DNA of 29,146 nucleotides from contig CALDMR010000117.1 of NCBI GenBank assembly GCA_937915065.1, forward strand, positions 1-29,146, written 5' to 3'. Made by a program: the position numbers and the translations under genes. This document shows positions 16,568 to 23,702 of this stretch, piece by piece (position 1 is the stretch's first letter; each line of letters opens with the position of its first letter). This stretch comes from an uncultured Clostridia bacterium (GTDB taxonomy: Bacteria; Bacillota; Clostridia; Oscillospirales; Oscillospiraceae). Under the pieces are notes generated by a model. It did not search any database and was not told the origin of the DNA. It worked only from the letters and a program-made list of their open reading frames with translations.

Positions 16568-16596
16568 AGTATATCGGAAAGCGGTGCGCTTTGCAA
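16568..16596 (-). promoter_or_regulatory. Promoter of the methyltransferase-lipid kinase operon
   Basis: On the minus strand TTGCAA and TATACT are separated by 17 bp, a good vegetative promoter. The predicted start is about 35 bases before the methyltransferase ATG. Two palindromes lie just upstream. Confidence 0.65.
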
Positions 16597-16613
16597 TCGG
16601 CTTTTTCGGAAAG

Positions 16614-16655
16614 TTTCCCGGGAAAAGTCCCTGCCCGCCCCTTTTCCCGGGAAAA
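16614..16655. repeat. Two near-identical palindromes upstream of the methyltransferase promoter
   Basis: TTTCCCGGGAAA (16614-16625) and TTTTCCCGGGAAAA (16642-16655) are each perfect palindromes. Their centres are 29 bp apart. The first ends 17 bp upstream of the -35 box. The second overlaps the T-rich tail of the prfC terminator. They could be a dimeric operator or a terminator-associated structure. Confidence 0.5.
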
Positions 16656-16697
16656 AGAACCGTGCTCCCGCCGGGCGGGTCGGCCTGGCGGGAGCAC
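16652..16697 (-). terminator. Intrinsic terminator after prfC
   Basis: On the minus strand GTGCTCCCGCC pairs perfectly with GGCGGGAGCAC across a 14-base loop and is followed by GGTTCTTTTT. It begins 26 bp after the prfC stop codon. Confidence 0.85.
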
Positions 16698-16722
16698 GGG
16701 GCAGTTTGGACGGCGGGCAGGA

Positions 16723-18240
16723 TCACACCGACAGGGTGTCGGCAATCTCCAGGCCGGGGTTGTGCTTGGTGAGGAAGCTGACGGCCCATTCGCCGCCGAA
16801 GGCCACCAGCAGGCGGCCCTTGAAATCTTCCAGCAGGGCGGCGCCAGTGCAGAGCACCAGTTCGCCGGGAGGGCAGGGGCAGGCGGTGATGCGGCGCAGG
16901 TGCTCGTAGGGCAGGCCGGCGGTGTACAGATCCACGCCGTACTCGTTCTTCATGCGGTATTCAAACACATCGAACTGCAAAGTGCCCACCACGCCCACGA
17001 TCACTTCTTCCAGGCCGGAGTTGGGCACCTTGAAGATCTGGATGGCGCCCTCCTGGGCGATCTGCTCCGTGCCCTTGATAAACTGCTTGCGCTTCATGGT
17101 GTTCTTGGGGGACACCCGCATGAAGTGCTCCGGCTCAAAGGTGGGGATGCCGGAGTATTTGAATTTTTTGGCGGGCACGGTGATGGTGTCGCCAATGGAA
17201 AACAGGCCGGGGTCAAACACGCTGATGATGTCGCCTGCGTAGGCCTCTTCCACGATCTCGCGCTCGGCGGCCATCATGGTCTGGGGCTGGGACAGGCGCA
17301 TTTTTTTGCCGCTCTGCATGTGGTAATATTCCTTGTCCCGCTCAAACTTGCCGGAGCAGATGCGCATGAAGGCCAGGCGATCCCGGTGGGCCTTGTTCAT
17401 ATTGGCCTGGATCTTAAAAACAAAGGCGGAAAAATCCTCGGAAAACACGTCGATCTCGCCGCAGTCCGCCGTGCGGGCCAGGGGGGGCGTGGTCATGCGC
17501 AGGAACTCTTCCAGGAAGGGCTCCACGCCGAAGGTGGTCAGGGCAGAGCCGAAGAACACGGGGGACAGGGAACCGTTACGCACGGCCTCCATGTCGAATT
17601 CCCGGCCGGCCCCCAGCAGCTCCACATCGTCGCGGAGGATGGCGGCCTTCTTTTCGCCCAGCAGCTCCTCCAGGGCGGGATCGTCCAGGGCCACTTCCAT
17701 GGCGCTGACCTTTTTGCCCTTGGCTTCGCCGGAGAAGAACAGGATGCGGGATTTCTCCCGGTCGTACACGCCCTGGAACTCCTTGCCGCAGCCGATGGGC
17801 CAGTTCATGGGATAGGTGTCGATGCCCAGCTCCTTCTCCACCTCTTCGCACAGCTCCAGGGGGTCCCGGGTTTCCCGGTCCATCTTGTTGATGAAGGTGA
17901 AGATGGGGATGTGGCGCAGGGCGCACACCTTGAAGAGCTTGCGGGTCTGGGGCTCCACACCCTTGGCGCCGTCGATGACCATGACGGCGCTGTCGGCGGC
18001 CATGAGGGTGCGGTAGGTGTCCTCGGAGAAGTCCTGGTGGCCGGGGGTGTCCAGAATGTTGATGCAGAAGCCGTCGTACTGGAACTGCATGACGGAGGAG
18101 GCGACGGAAATGCCGCCGGCCTGGGCGATAGCCCCGCCGTACAGCAGGAACTTTTCCGTCAGGGTCGTTTTACCGGCGTCGGGGTGCGAAATGATCGCAA
18201 AGGTGCGGCGGCGGGTGATTTCATCGTGCAGTGTAGACAT
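16723..18240 (-). CDS. prfC: Peptide chain release factor 3 (RF3), with an apparent switch-I deletion
   Basis: RF3 is a translational GTPase that removes RF1/RF2 from ribosomes after termination and helps quality control. The 505-residue product shows G1 HPDAGKTT (19-26), G3 DTPGHQD (64-70), G4 NKMD (118-121), G5-like FFGSAL and the RF3-specific C-terminal domains. At residues 42-43 the sequence reads AIAQAGGISVASSV. As I recall the family, normal RF3 has about 22 more residues there, holding switch I with the SDWMEIEKQR segment before GIS. The shortfall matches the length gap to the usual 527-529 residues. The frame is otherwise intact. The ATG at 18240 follows GGAGG by 11 bases; a TTG six codons upstream overlaps that site and is unlikely. 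Confidence 0.93.
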   Translation of the reverse strand: MSTLHDEITRRRTFAIISHPDAGKTTLTEKFLLYGGAIAQAGGISVASSVMQFQYDGFCINILDTPGHQDFSEDTYRTLMAADSAVMVIDGAKGVEPQTRKLFKVCALRHIPIFTFINKMDRETRDPLELCEEVEKELGIDTYPMNWPIGCGKEFQGVYDREKSRILFFSGEAKGKKVSAMEVALDDPALEELLGEKKAAILRDDVELLGAGREFDMEAVRNGSLSPVFFGSALTTFGVEPFLEEFLRMTTPPLARTADCGEIDVFSEDFSAFVFKIQANMNKAHRDRLAFMRICSGKFERDKEYYHMQSGKKMRLSQPQTMMAAEREIVEEAYAGDIISVFDPGLFSIGDTITVPAKKFKYSGIPTFEPEHFMRVSPKNTMKRKQFIKGTEQIAQEGAIQIFKVPNSGLEEVIVGVVGTLQFDVFEYRMKNEYGVDLYTAGLPYEHLRRITACPCPPGELVLCTGAALLEDFKGRLLVAFGGEWAVSFLTKHNPGLEIADTLSV

Positions 18241-18344
18241 ATCAAAAGGAACCTCCAATGTGTTCTAAAAATACAATCGTTGCTAACTATTCAAACTAAC
18301 ATATTTTCTTTTATTTTGCAATCATTTCAAAGGAAATTGCGCCT

Positions 18345-18360
18345 GCAAAAAATTTTTTGC
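18345..18360. promoter_or_regulatory. A/T-core palindrome in the prfC / sigma-factor divergent region
   Basis: GCAAAAAATTTTTTGC is a perfect 16-bp palindrome in the 373 bp between the divergent prfC and sigma-factor genes. The same gap holds an AAGTTT-CAAA-AAACTT inverted repeat (18500-18515) and an exact TATAAT (18545-18550), the best -10 for the sigma-factor operon, although no matching -35 lies 16-18 bp upstream. No clear prfC promoter could be fixed. No gene is seen in this stretch. Confidence 0.35.
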
Positions 18361-18613
18361 TGCTGTTACTTTATAGAAAGGCGAATTCTATGCCCTGAAA
18401 GGAACCGGCGAAGGGGCGGCCGCAGGGGAGTGGGTCGAAAAGGCTGAAAATCTGCACAAGAGGGATGCTTTTTGGTTGTGCAATGCGACAAAAATAAAAA
18501 AGTTTCAAAAAACTTGTCCACAAAAGGGGATTTCTTACGTTTATTATAATAGAGGGGAAACAGCGAAGGCGGTTTTCAAAAAGATAAAAGTGGAAAACGA
18601 GGGAGCAACCGGA

Positions 18614-19186
18614 ATGTTTTCTTTGATACCGTGCCTGGGCCTGCTGAATACAGCGGAAGAACAGGAAGCGTTTTATGCATTTTATCAGCGCTATCACCGC
18701 CTGGTTTTATACCGGGCAAAACAAATCGTGGGAAAAGAGGACTGGGCGGAAGATGTGATGCAGGATGTATTCCTGTACGCGGCGGAACACTTCGGGCAAT
18801 TCTCTTCCGGCAGCCGGTATCATACGGCGCGGCTGCTGGTTCTTTGCACCGCCTCGCGGGCCTGCGATTTCATGCGAAAGGAAAGAAAAGAGCAGGGCGT
18901 GCAGGAAAAAACGGCGGATGAAGCGCGGGCGTTTGTGCATTTGGTGGATGAAGAACTGGATCGCGAGTGCGTTCTGCTGCAGCGGGAGCGCATTGAACAG
19001 ATGATGCAGGTGATCGCCGGACTGCCGGAGCAGTACCGCGTGCCGCTGGAACTGAAAATGAAAGAATACACAAATCGGGAAATCAGCGAGCTGCTGGGCA
19101 TTTCGATGCAAACGCTGTATAAGCGGCTGCAGCGGGCCTATGCTGCAGTGCGGGTGGAAATGGAGGCGGATACATGTGAACGATGA
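18614..19186 (+). CDS. ECF-like RNA polymerase sigma factor
   Basis: This 190-residue protein has region 2 (about residues 20-90, including FYAFYQRYHRLVLYRAKQIVG and WAEDVMQDVFLYA) and region 4 (125-180) with the helix-turn-helix core REISELLGISMQTLYKRLQRA. Regions 1 and 3 are absent, as in group 4 (ECF) sigma factors. The start was placed at the ATG at 18614, which has GAGGGAG eight bases upstream; the longer open frame covers promoter-like sequence including TATAAT. It overlaps the next gene by 11 bp, so the two are likely coupled and the neighbour may be its anti-sigma or sensor partner. Confidence 0.9.
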   Translation: MFSLIPCLGLLNTAEEQEAFYAFYQRYHRLVLYRAKQIVGKEDWAEDVMQDVFLYAAEHFGQFSSGSRYHTARLLVLCTASRACDFMRKERKEQGVQEKTADEARAFVHLVDEELDRECVLLQRERIEQMMQVIAGLPEQYRVPLELKMKEYTNREISELLGISMQTLYKRLQRAYAAVRVEMEADTCER

Positions 19187-19889
19187 CGAAATGGTGGTTT
19201 CCTGGCGGACGCTGTTGCAAATGGCCTGCGCAGAACATGCCCGGCAGGAAATGGAAGCCCTGCCCACATCCCAGCAGCTGCAGGAGCTTTATCCTGATAC
19301 CGGGAAGTTGACCCGGCGCGTCATGGCGGCCATTCAAGCGCAGCGCAAAGGGACGGGGCGGCGGCTGCGGATCGTGAAACGGGTCGCAGTGGCTGCGGCG
19401 ATTCTGGCGTCGCTGCTGTTCGGCACACTGATGGTCAATGCTGAGATACGGGCCGCGGTGGTCAAGACCGTGATCGAGTGGACGGAGCAATCGCTCGGGA
19501 TTCAATTTGAGATGGCAGGAACGCCTTTGACCAATTTGCCGGAAGGATATGGGCCGCATTATATTCCGGAGGAGATGATTTATCAAGATGATGTATCCTG
19601 GAAGGTTAATGACCAAATATCATATTCCTATGCATTGGCAGATGGTACTTCTGCGCTGGATATTCAAATTACAATTGCAAGTAATGGTTCCAGTTATTGG
19701 ATGGACAATGAACATATTTTGTATGACAGAATTACATTTAACGGGGAGACAGCGTATCTTGGAACATTCAAGGATGGTACGGGTTATATCATGTTGTGGG
19801 TAAAGGATGGAATTGAAAACTACATCTATTATACGGGAGAAGGAGTATCTATATCTGAGTTGTATCGGATCGCAGAAAATATTTATTAA
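19176..19889 (+). CDS. Single-pass membrane protein with DUF4367-like C-terminus (putative anti-sigma/sensor)
   Basis: This 237-residue protein has a cytoplasmic N-terminus of about 65 residues, one transmembrane helix (residues 67-87, VKRVAVAAAILASLLFGTLM) and an external domain. The end, YYTGEGVSISELYRIAENIY, closely resembles the terminal strand-helix of DUF4367 domains, which are often paired with ECF sigma factors in Firmicutes. The start is GTG at 19176: GGAGG is nine bases upstream and the gene overlaps the sigma-factor stop. No zinc-binding HxxxCxxC anti-sigma motif is visible. Base composition changes inside the gene: by hand count bases 19321-19380 are 67% G+C, 19561-19620 are 35% and 19681-19740 are 30%. 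Confidence 0.8.
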   Translation: MNDDEMVVSWRTLLQMACAEHARQEMEALPTSQQLQELYPDTGKLTRRVMAAIQAQRKGTGRRLRIVKRVAVAAAILASLLFGTLMVNAEIRAAVVKTVIEWTEQSLGIQFEMAGTPLTNLPEGYGPHYIPEEMIYQDDVSWKVNDQISYSYALADGTSALDIQITIASNGSSYWMDNEHILYDRITFNGETAYLGTFKDGTGYIMLWVKDGIENYIYYTGEGVSISELYRIAENIY

Positions 19890-19926
19890 ATCCATAAACT
19901 GCCATCAAGAAAAAGGAGGAACTGTT

Positions 19927-20190
19927 ATGAAAGAGAAAAAACGATGGAACAAGGCGGCGAAAATTTTGTGCTGCATTGGGATCATCCTGATCTGCATCGC
20001 CGTTTTGAAGATTGACATTGACACCATGATGTATACGGCTCGCTATATTGACGAACACGGCCTTTCGCCGCAGCTGCTTTTGGGCAGCGAAGCGGCAGTG
20101 TATCTGGAGTGGGTGCGGCTGCTGCTCTCGCCGGTGATCATGCTGGCAGCGGCTGTGTACATCTTCCGGACGCTGTGGAAAGATCTGTGA
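19927..20190 (+). CDS. Small two-helix membrane protein (unknown)
   Basis: This 87-residue protein has a basic start (MKEKKRWNKAAK) and two hydrophobic helices, about residues 9-28 and 64-84, joined by a short loop with ARYIDEHGLSP. An AAGGAGGA ribosome site precedes the ATG at good spacing. It is 37 bp after the DUF4367-like gene and 24 bp before the next one, all on the same strand, so it belongs to the sigma-factor operon. I recognise no family. It could be a modulator of the membrane sensor or part of the regulated response. Confidence 0.75.
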   Translation: MKEKKRWNKAAKILCCIGIILICIAVLKIDIDTMMYTARYIDEHGLSPQLLLGSEAAVYLEWVRLLLSPVIMLAAAVYIFRTLWKDL

Positions 20191-20214
20191 GGGTCTGGCA
20201 AGGGAGAGATGGCA

Positions 20215-20886
20215 ATGGAAAAGTGGAAGGTTTTGTGGCGCGAGCAGAAGTGGGCGCTGCTGCTGTTGGCTGCGGTAAATGTCTGGTCGATCCTGCTGTT
20301 TTTCTGGGCACGGCAAATCGACGCTTCACCGTCCTATGGTTTAGCGGCGGGAACGCCTGCCCGTTTGGTGGTGGATCTGATCCTGATCAACGCGGCGGGA
20401 GGCGCACTGATCGCCGCCGGACGGTATCGGCGGGCCCAGTATGCAAAAAACAACTCCGAGACGGACATTTACACCGGGGATGATCTGGTTTTGCATGTGA
20501 CAGGACTGATTTCCGATACGCTGCCCCGCTATGTGCAGCCGGGGATGCCGGACTATCTGCCCAATATGATCGGAGCCAGTTACGAACGGGGCAATCTGGA
20601 GCAGCTGGCTGTGGTATTTGAAAACCGGCTGGGCGCTGCCGTGGAAACGGATGATTCCTATATGCTGGAACGCAAGCTTTCCGGCAAGTGGTACGCCGTG
20701 GAAGAGTACCCGGGTTACGAGCCATGCTGGAGCAGCATCGTGCTCCCGGCGGGCACCTCGGAAAAGCTGCTGCTCCCCGCCTGGGGGCGGTACAACACCC
20801 TGGAGCATGGCTATTACCGCATTGTGAAAACGCTGTCGGCGGGCGGCAAAACTTATCACCTGGCAGGAGAATTCCTGTTGTCATAA
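20215..20886 (+). CDS. Membrane-anchored protein with Big_14-like immunoglobulin domain
   Basis: This 223-residue protein has two N-terminal hydrophobic helices (about 12-32 and 50-69) and an extracellular C-terminal domain. Residues 128-222 follow the pattern of the bacterial Ig-like Big_14 domain: LAVVFENRLGAAVETDDSYMLE, then GKWYAVE, SIVLPAGTSEKLLLP, a GYYRIVKTL strand and a last AGEFLL strand. The ATG at 20215 is chosen because AGGGAG is eight bases upstream; the ATG at 20209 is only two bases from it. It is the last intact gene of the sigma-factor operon. The domain match is from memory of the family pattern; the function is unknown. Confidence 0.72.
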   Translation: MEKWKVLWREQKWALLLLAAVNVWSILLFFWARQIDASPSYGLAAGTPARLVVDLILINAAGGALIAAGRYRRAQYAKNNSETDIYTGDDLVLHVTGLISDTLPRYVQPGMPDYLPNMIGASYERGNLEQLAVVFENRLGAAVETDDSYMLERKLSGKWYAVEEYPGYEPCWSSIVLPAGTSEKLLLPAWGRYNTLEHGYYRIVKTLSAGGKTYHLAGEFLLS

Positions 20887-20893
20887 TCATTCC

Positions 20894-21120
20894 GTTTCCA
20901 TTACAGCAACCGGATCTTTCTGGTATCGCTGTTCTGTCTATGTGACAGAACAGATTGGAGATGCGTGCTATACAACTGCGGCAACTTGTGCGACAGAGAA
21001 AGAAGTAGGTAGAATGGGCGGAAAAACCTTCTGGCAATGTGGGCGGAGGAAGATCAGGCCTGCCACATCAGTGTTGCTGCGGGTGAGGACGGCGTGATCG
21101 ATGGGGCGGATGTGGAGTAA
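20894..21120 (+). pseudogene. Possible frameshifted remnant of a secreted-protein gene
   Basis: One frame from 20894 reads VSITATGSFWYRCSVYVTEQ and continues, beta-strand-like, to about 21030. A different frame then reads LLAMWAEEDQACHISVAAGE and ends at a TAA at 21118-21120. The first frame itself stops at 21095-21097. Together they look like the end of a small secreted or surface protein broken by one indel and lacking its start. There is no ribosome site. Chance open frames in this GC range cannot be excluded. Confidence 0.3.
20929..20953. repeat. Perfect 10-bp hairpin downstream of the sigma-factor operon
   Basis: CTGTTCTGTC and GACAGAACAG are separated by TATGT. No T-run follows, so it is not a standard terminator. 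It may be an operator, an RNA-stabilising stem or part of the decayed gene. Confidence 0.4.
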
Positions 21121-21192
21121 GTGTCGGCTGTCTGCGGGCATTTTTCTGTCGCCTTTTCGGCGTTTATATTATTAGTAGAAAGAGGATTCACG

Positions 21193-21240
21193 ATGAGTGA
21201 AGTGTTGCCGCCCGCACAATCTGTGCTGGCGCATCTTTGA
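21193..21240 (+). CDS. Tiny ORF (15 codons) before the arcA terminator, possible leader peptide
   Basis: The ATG at 21193 opens a 15-residue frame, MSEVLPPAQSVLAHL, seven bases after AAAGAGG. A TATATT/TATTAT-rich stretch lies upstream (21163-21175). A strong terminator follows 39 bases after its stop, and arcA begins 83 bases beyond that. The layout resembles a leader peptide with an attenuator, but the peptide holds no arginine codons. It could equally be a chance ORF. Confidence 0.25.
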   Translation: MSEVLPPAQSVLAHL

Positions 21241-21279
21241 CATTCAGGTTTTTGGAACAGCCATTTTGGGAACAACCAT

Positions 21280-21306
21280 CCCCGCGCTGCGGCGCGGGGA
21301 TTTTTT
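21280..21306 (+). terminator. Intrinsic terminator upstream of arcA
   Basis: CCCCGCGC and GCGCGGGG pair perfectly around TGCG and are followed by ATTTTTT. It closes the sigma-factor region or acts as an attenuator for the arginine deiminase operon. Between it and the arcA start I see only a poor promoter match (TTGCGC and CATAAT, 20 bp apart). Confidence 0.88.
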
Positions 21307-21389
21307 GCGCGTTTTTTTGGCGGCGGGCGGCATAATGGGCGCGTTTCTGCAAATCATAGAGAGGAAACGGAACAAAGGAGTGATCAGCC

Positions 21390-22616
21390 ATGGATCAAAA
21401 ATTGCCGCTGCACAATACATGCGAGATCGGCCCCCTGCGGAAGGTTTTGCTGCACCGGCCCGGCCGGGAGCTGGAAAATCTGATGCCCGAGTATCTGGAG
21501 CGGCTGCTGTTTGACGACATCCCCTATCTGAAACTGGCCCAAGAGGAGCACGATCAGTTTGCGGCCACCCTGCGCCAGTGCGGCGTGGAGGTGCTGTATC
21601 TGACGGATCTGACCGCCGAGGCGGTGGCGGACGAGGGCGTGCGCCGCCAGTTTATCCGGGATTATCTGGACGAGGCCGGCACGGCAAGCCCCCGGGTTTA
21701 CGAGATCCTGCGGGAGTATTTTGAAAGCCTCCCGCCCAAGGCCCTGGTGGAGCAGATGGCGGCGGGGGTGCGCAAGGGGGAGCTGCAGGGCTTTGAAAAA
21801 ACCCGCCTTGCTGACCTGACGGCCTTCGGAGGGGAGGACTATCCTTTCCTGGTGGACCCCATGCCCAACCTCTACTTTACCCGGGATCCCTTTGCGGTGG
21901 TGGGCGGCGGCGTGGCCATCCACCGGATGCACACCAAAACCCGCAACCGGGAGACCCTCTTCGGCAAGTATATTTTTGAGCACCATCCCCGCTATAAAGA
22001 TGTGCCCAAGTGGTACGACCGGGGAGAAACCTCTTCCCTGGAGGGGGGCGATATCCTGGTGCTCAGCCCCGAGGTGCTGGCGGTGGGCATTTCCGAGCGC
22101 ACCGAGGAGGATTCCATCGACAAGTTTGCCCAGACGGTGCTGTCGGGCAGCCCCACCTTCAAAAAGGTGCTGGCCATCAATATCCCCAAAACCAGGGCCC
22201 TTATGCATCTGGACACGGTGTTCACCATGGTGGACCGGGGGCTGTTTACGGTGCATCCCGCCATTTTGCGGGATCTGGATGTTTATGTGCTGGAGCTGGG
22301 CAAAGGGGGGAGCGTCCGCATCCGTGAAGAGCAGGGGCGGCTTTCCGATATTTTGCAGCGCCACCTGGAACTGGATCGGGTGGAGCTGATCCCCTGCGGC
22401 GGCGGCAATCCCATCGACGCCGCCCGGGAGCAGTGGAGCGACGCCAGCAACACCCTGGCCGTGGCGCCGGGGGAGGTGGTGGTCTATTCCCGCAACTATG
22501 TGACCAACCGCCTGCTGGAAGAGCACGGCGTGAAGATCCACTGCATTCCCTCCAGCGAACTGTCCCGGGGCCGCGGCGGCCCCCGGTGCATGAGCATGCC
22601 CTTTGTGCGGGATTAA
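21390..22616 (+). CDS. arcA: Arginine deiminase
   Basis: Arginine deiminase hydrolyses L-arginine to citrulline and ammonia, the first step of the ATP-yielding ADI pathway. The 408-residue product has PNLYFTRDPF (the guanidino-binding Asp region), SLEGGD, MHLDTVFT with the catalytic His, and the C-terminal GRGGPRCMSMPF holding the nucleophilic Cys near residue 400. Length matches the family. AAAGGAG is nine bases before the ATG. It is followed after 93 bp by ornithine carbamoyltransferase. The upstream terminator suggests its own promoter or readthrough control; I see no arginine-box-like palindrome. Confidence 0.97.
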   Translation: MDQKLPLHNTCEIGPLRKVLLHRPGRELENLMPEYLERLLFDDIPYLKLAQEEHDQFAATLRQCGVEVLYLTDLTAEAVADEGVRRQFIRDYLDEAGTASPRVYEILREYFESLPPKALVEQMAAGVRKGELQGFEKTRLADLTAFGGEDYPFLVDPMPNLYFTRDPFAVVGGGVAIHRMHTKTRNRETLFGKYIFEHHPRYKDVPKWYDRGETSSLEGGDILVLSPEVLAVGISERTEEDSIDKFAQTVLSGSPTFKKVLAINIPKTRALMHLDTVFTMVDRGLFTVHPAILRDLDVYVLELGKGGSVRIREEQGRLSDILQRHLELDRVELIPCGGGNPIDAAREQWSDASNTLAVAPGEVVVYSRNYVTNRLLEEHGVKIHCIPSSELSRGRGGPRCMSMPFVRD

Positions 22617-22709
22617 AGGCGGGGCAAAGAACGGACAACGCCCGGCGGGCGGGGCAAACAAAGCGCCGCCCCCGCCGGAGAACGATGAAAAGGTAAGGAG
22701 AATACGCAT

Positions 22710-23699
22710 ATGGCAGTGAATTTGAAAGGCAGAAGTTTTTTAACGCTGATGGACTTTACGCCCCAGGAGATCCGCTATCTGCTGGATCTGGGCCACGACC
22801 TGAAAGCCAAGCGCCGGGCGGGGCTGCGGGGCGAGGCCCTGCAGGGCAAGCACATTGTGCTGCTGTTTGAAAAGACCAGCACCCGCACCCGCTGCGCCTT
22901 TGAGGTGGCCATGACCCAGGAGGGGGGCAGCGTGACCTATCTGGACGCCAATTCCTCCCAGATGGGCAAAAAGGAATCTCTGGAGGATACCGCCCGGGTG
23001 CTGGGCCGTTTTTTCGATGGCATCGAATACCGCGGCTTTGCCCAGGAGGCTGTGGAGCAGCTGGCGAAGCATTCCGGTGTCCCGGTATTCAACGGCCTGA
23101 CCGATGTGGATCACCCCACCCAGATCCTGGCGGATCTGATGACCATCGAGGAGCACTGCGCCAAGCCCTTGCGGGAGGTGAAGGTGGTATTTCCCGGGGA
23201 TATCCGCAATAACATGTGCTATGCCTGGATGTATGGCTGCGCCAAAATGGGTATGCATTTTGTGGGGTACGGCCCCGCGTCCCTGGAAGTGGACAAGGCT
23301 GTGATGCAGCGGGTGCAGGAGGTGGCCCGCCACACCGGCGCCACCATTGAGATCAGCGATGACGAAGGATGCCTGCGGGGGGCGGATGTGATCTACTGCG
23401 ACATCTGGGCCTCCATGGGCGAAGAGGCGCTGATCCCCGAGCGGGCCCAGCTGCTGCGGCCCTACCGGGTGGACAGCGCTATGCTGGAAAAAACGGGCAA
23501 CCCCCATGTGCTGTTCATGCACTGCCTGCCCTCCTTCCACGACCAGCACACCAAGCTGGCCCGGGAGTGGGAGCAGAAGGGGGTGGACATCCGCGAGGTG
23601 ACCGACGAGGTGTTCCGCGGCCCCCACAGCGTGGTGTTCGACGAGGCGGAAAACCGCATGCACTCCATCAAGGCGGTGCTGGTGGCTACGCTGGCGTGA
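22710..23699 (+). CDS. arcB: Ornithine carbamoyltransferase (catabolic, by context)
   Basis: This 329-residue enzyme converts citrulline and phosphate to ornithine and carbamoyl phosphate in the ADI pathway, or runs in reverse in arginine synthesis. It has the carbamoyl-phosphate loop STRTRCAFE (57-65), DHPTQILAD (about 134-142), the ornithine-binding FMHCLPSFHD region (about 270-279) and a C-terminal RMHSIKAVL segment. AAGGAG is nine bases upstream of the ATG. Its position between arcA and a YfcC-type carrier supports the catabolic role. The arginine-synthesis form (argF) would look similar, so the symbol rests on context. Confidence 0.95.
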   Translation: MAVNLKGRSFLTLMDFTPQEIRYLLDLGHDLKAKRRAGLRGEALQGKHIVLLFEKTSTRTRCAFEVAMTQEGGSVTYLDANSSQMGKKESLEDTARVLGRFFDGIEYRGFAQEAVEQLAKHSGVPVFNGLTDVDHPTQILADLMTIEEHCAKPLREVKVVFPGDIRNNMCYAWMYGCAKMGMHFVGYGPASLEVDKAVMQRVQEVARHTGATIEISDDEGCLRGADVIYCDIWASMGEEALIPERAQLLRPYRVDSAMLEKTGNPHVLFMHCLPSFHDQHTKLAREWEQKGVDIREVTDEVFRGPHSVVFDEAENRMHSIKAVLVATLA

Positions 23700-23702
23700 G
23701 CT

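Noticed and set aside
18241..18258. RF3 starting six codons earlier (MEVPFD)
   Set aside because: The TTG used would lie inside the GGAGG ribosome site; the ATG at 18240 has proper spacing.
18476..18613. N-terminal extension of the sigma factor by 46 residues
   Set aside because: The extension covers promoter-like AT-rich DNA including TATAAT, and the ATG at 18614 has a good ribosome site and matches ECF sigma length.
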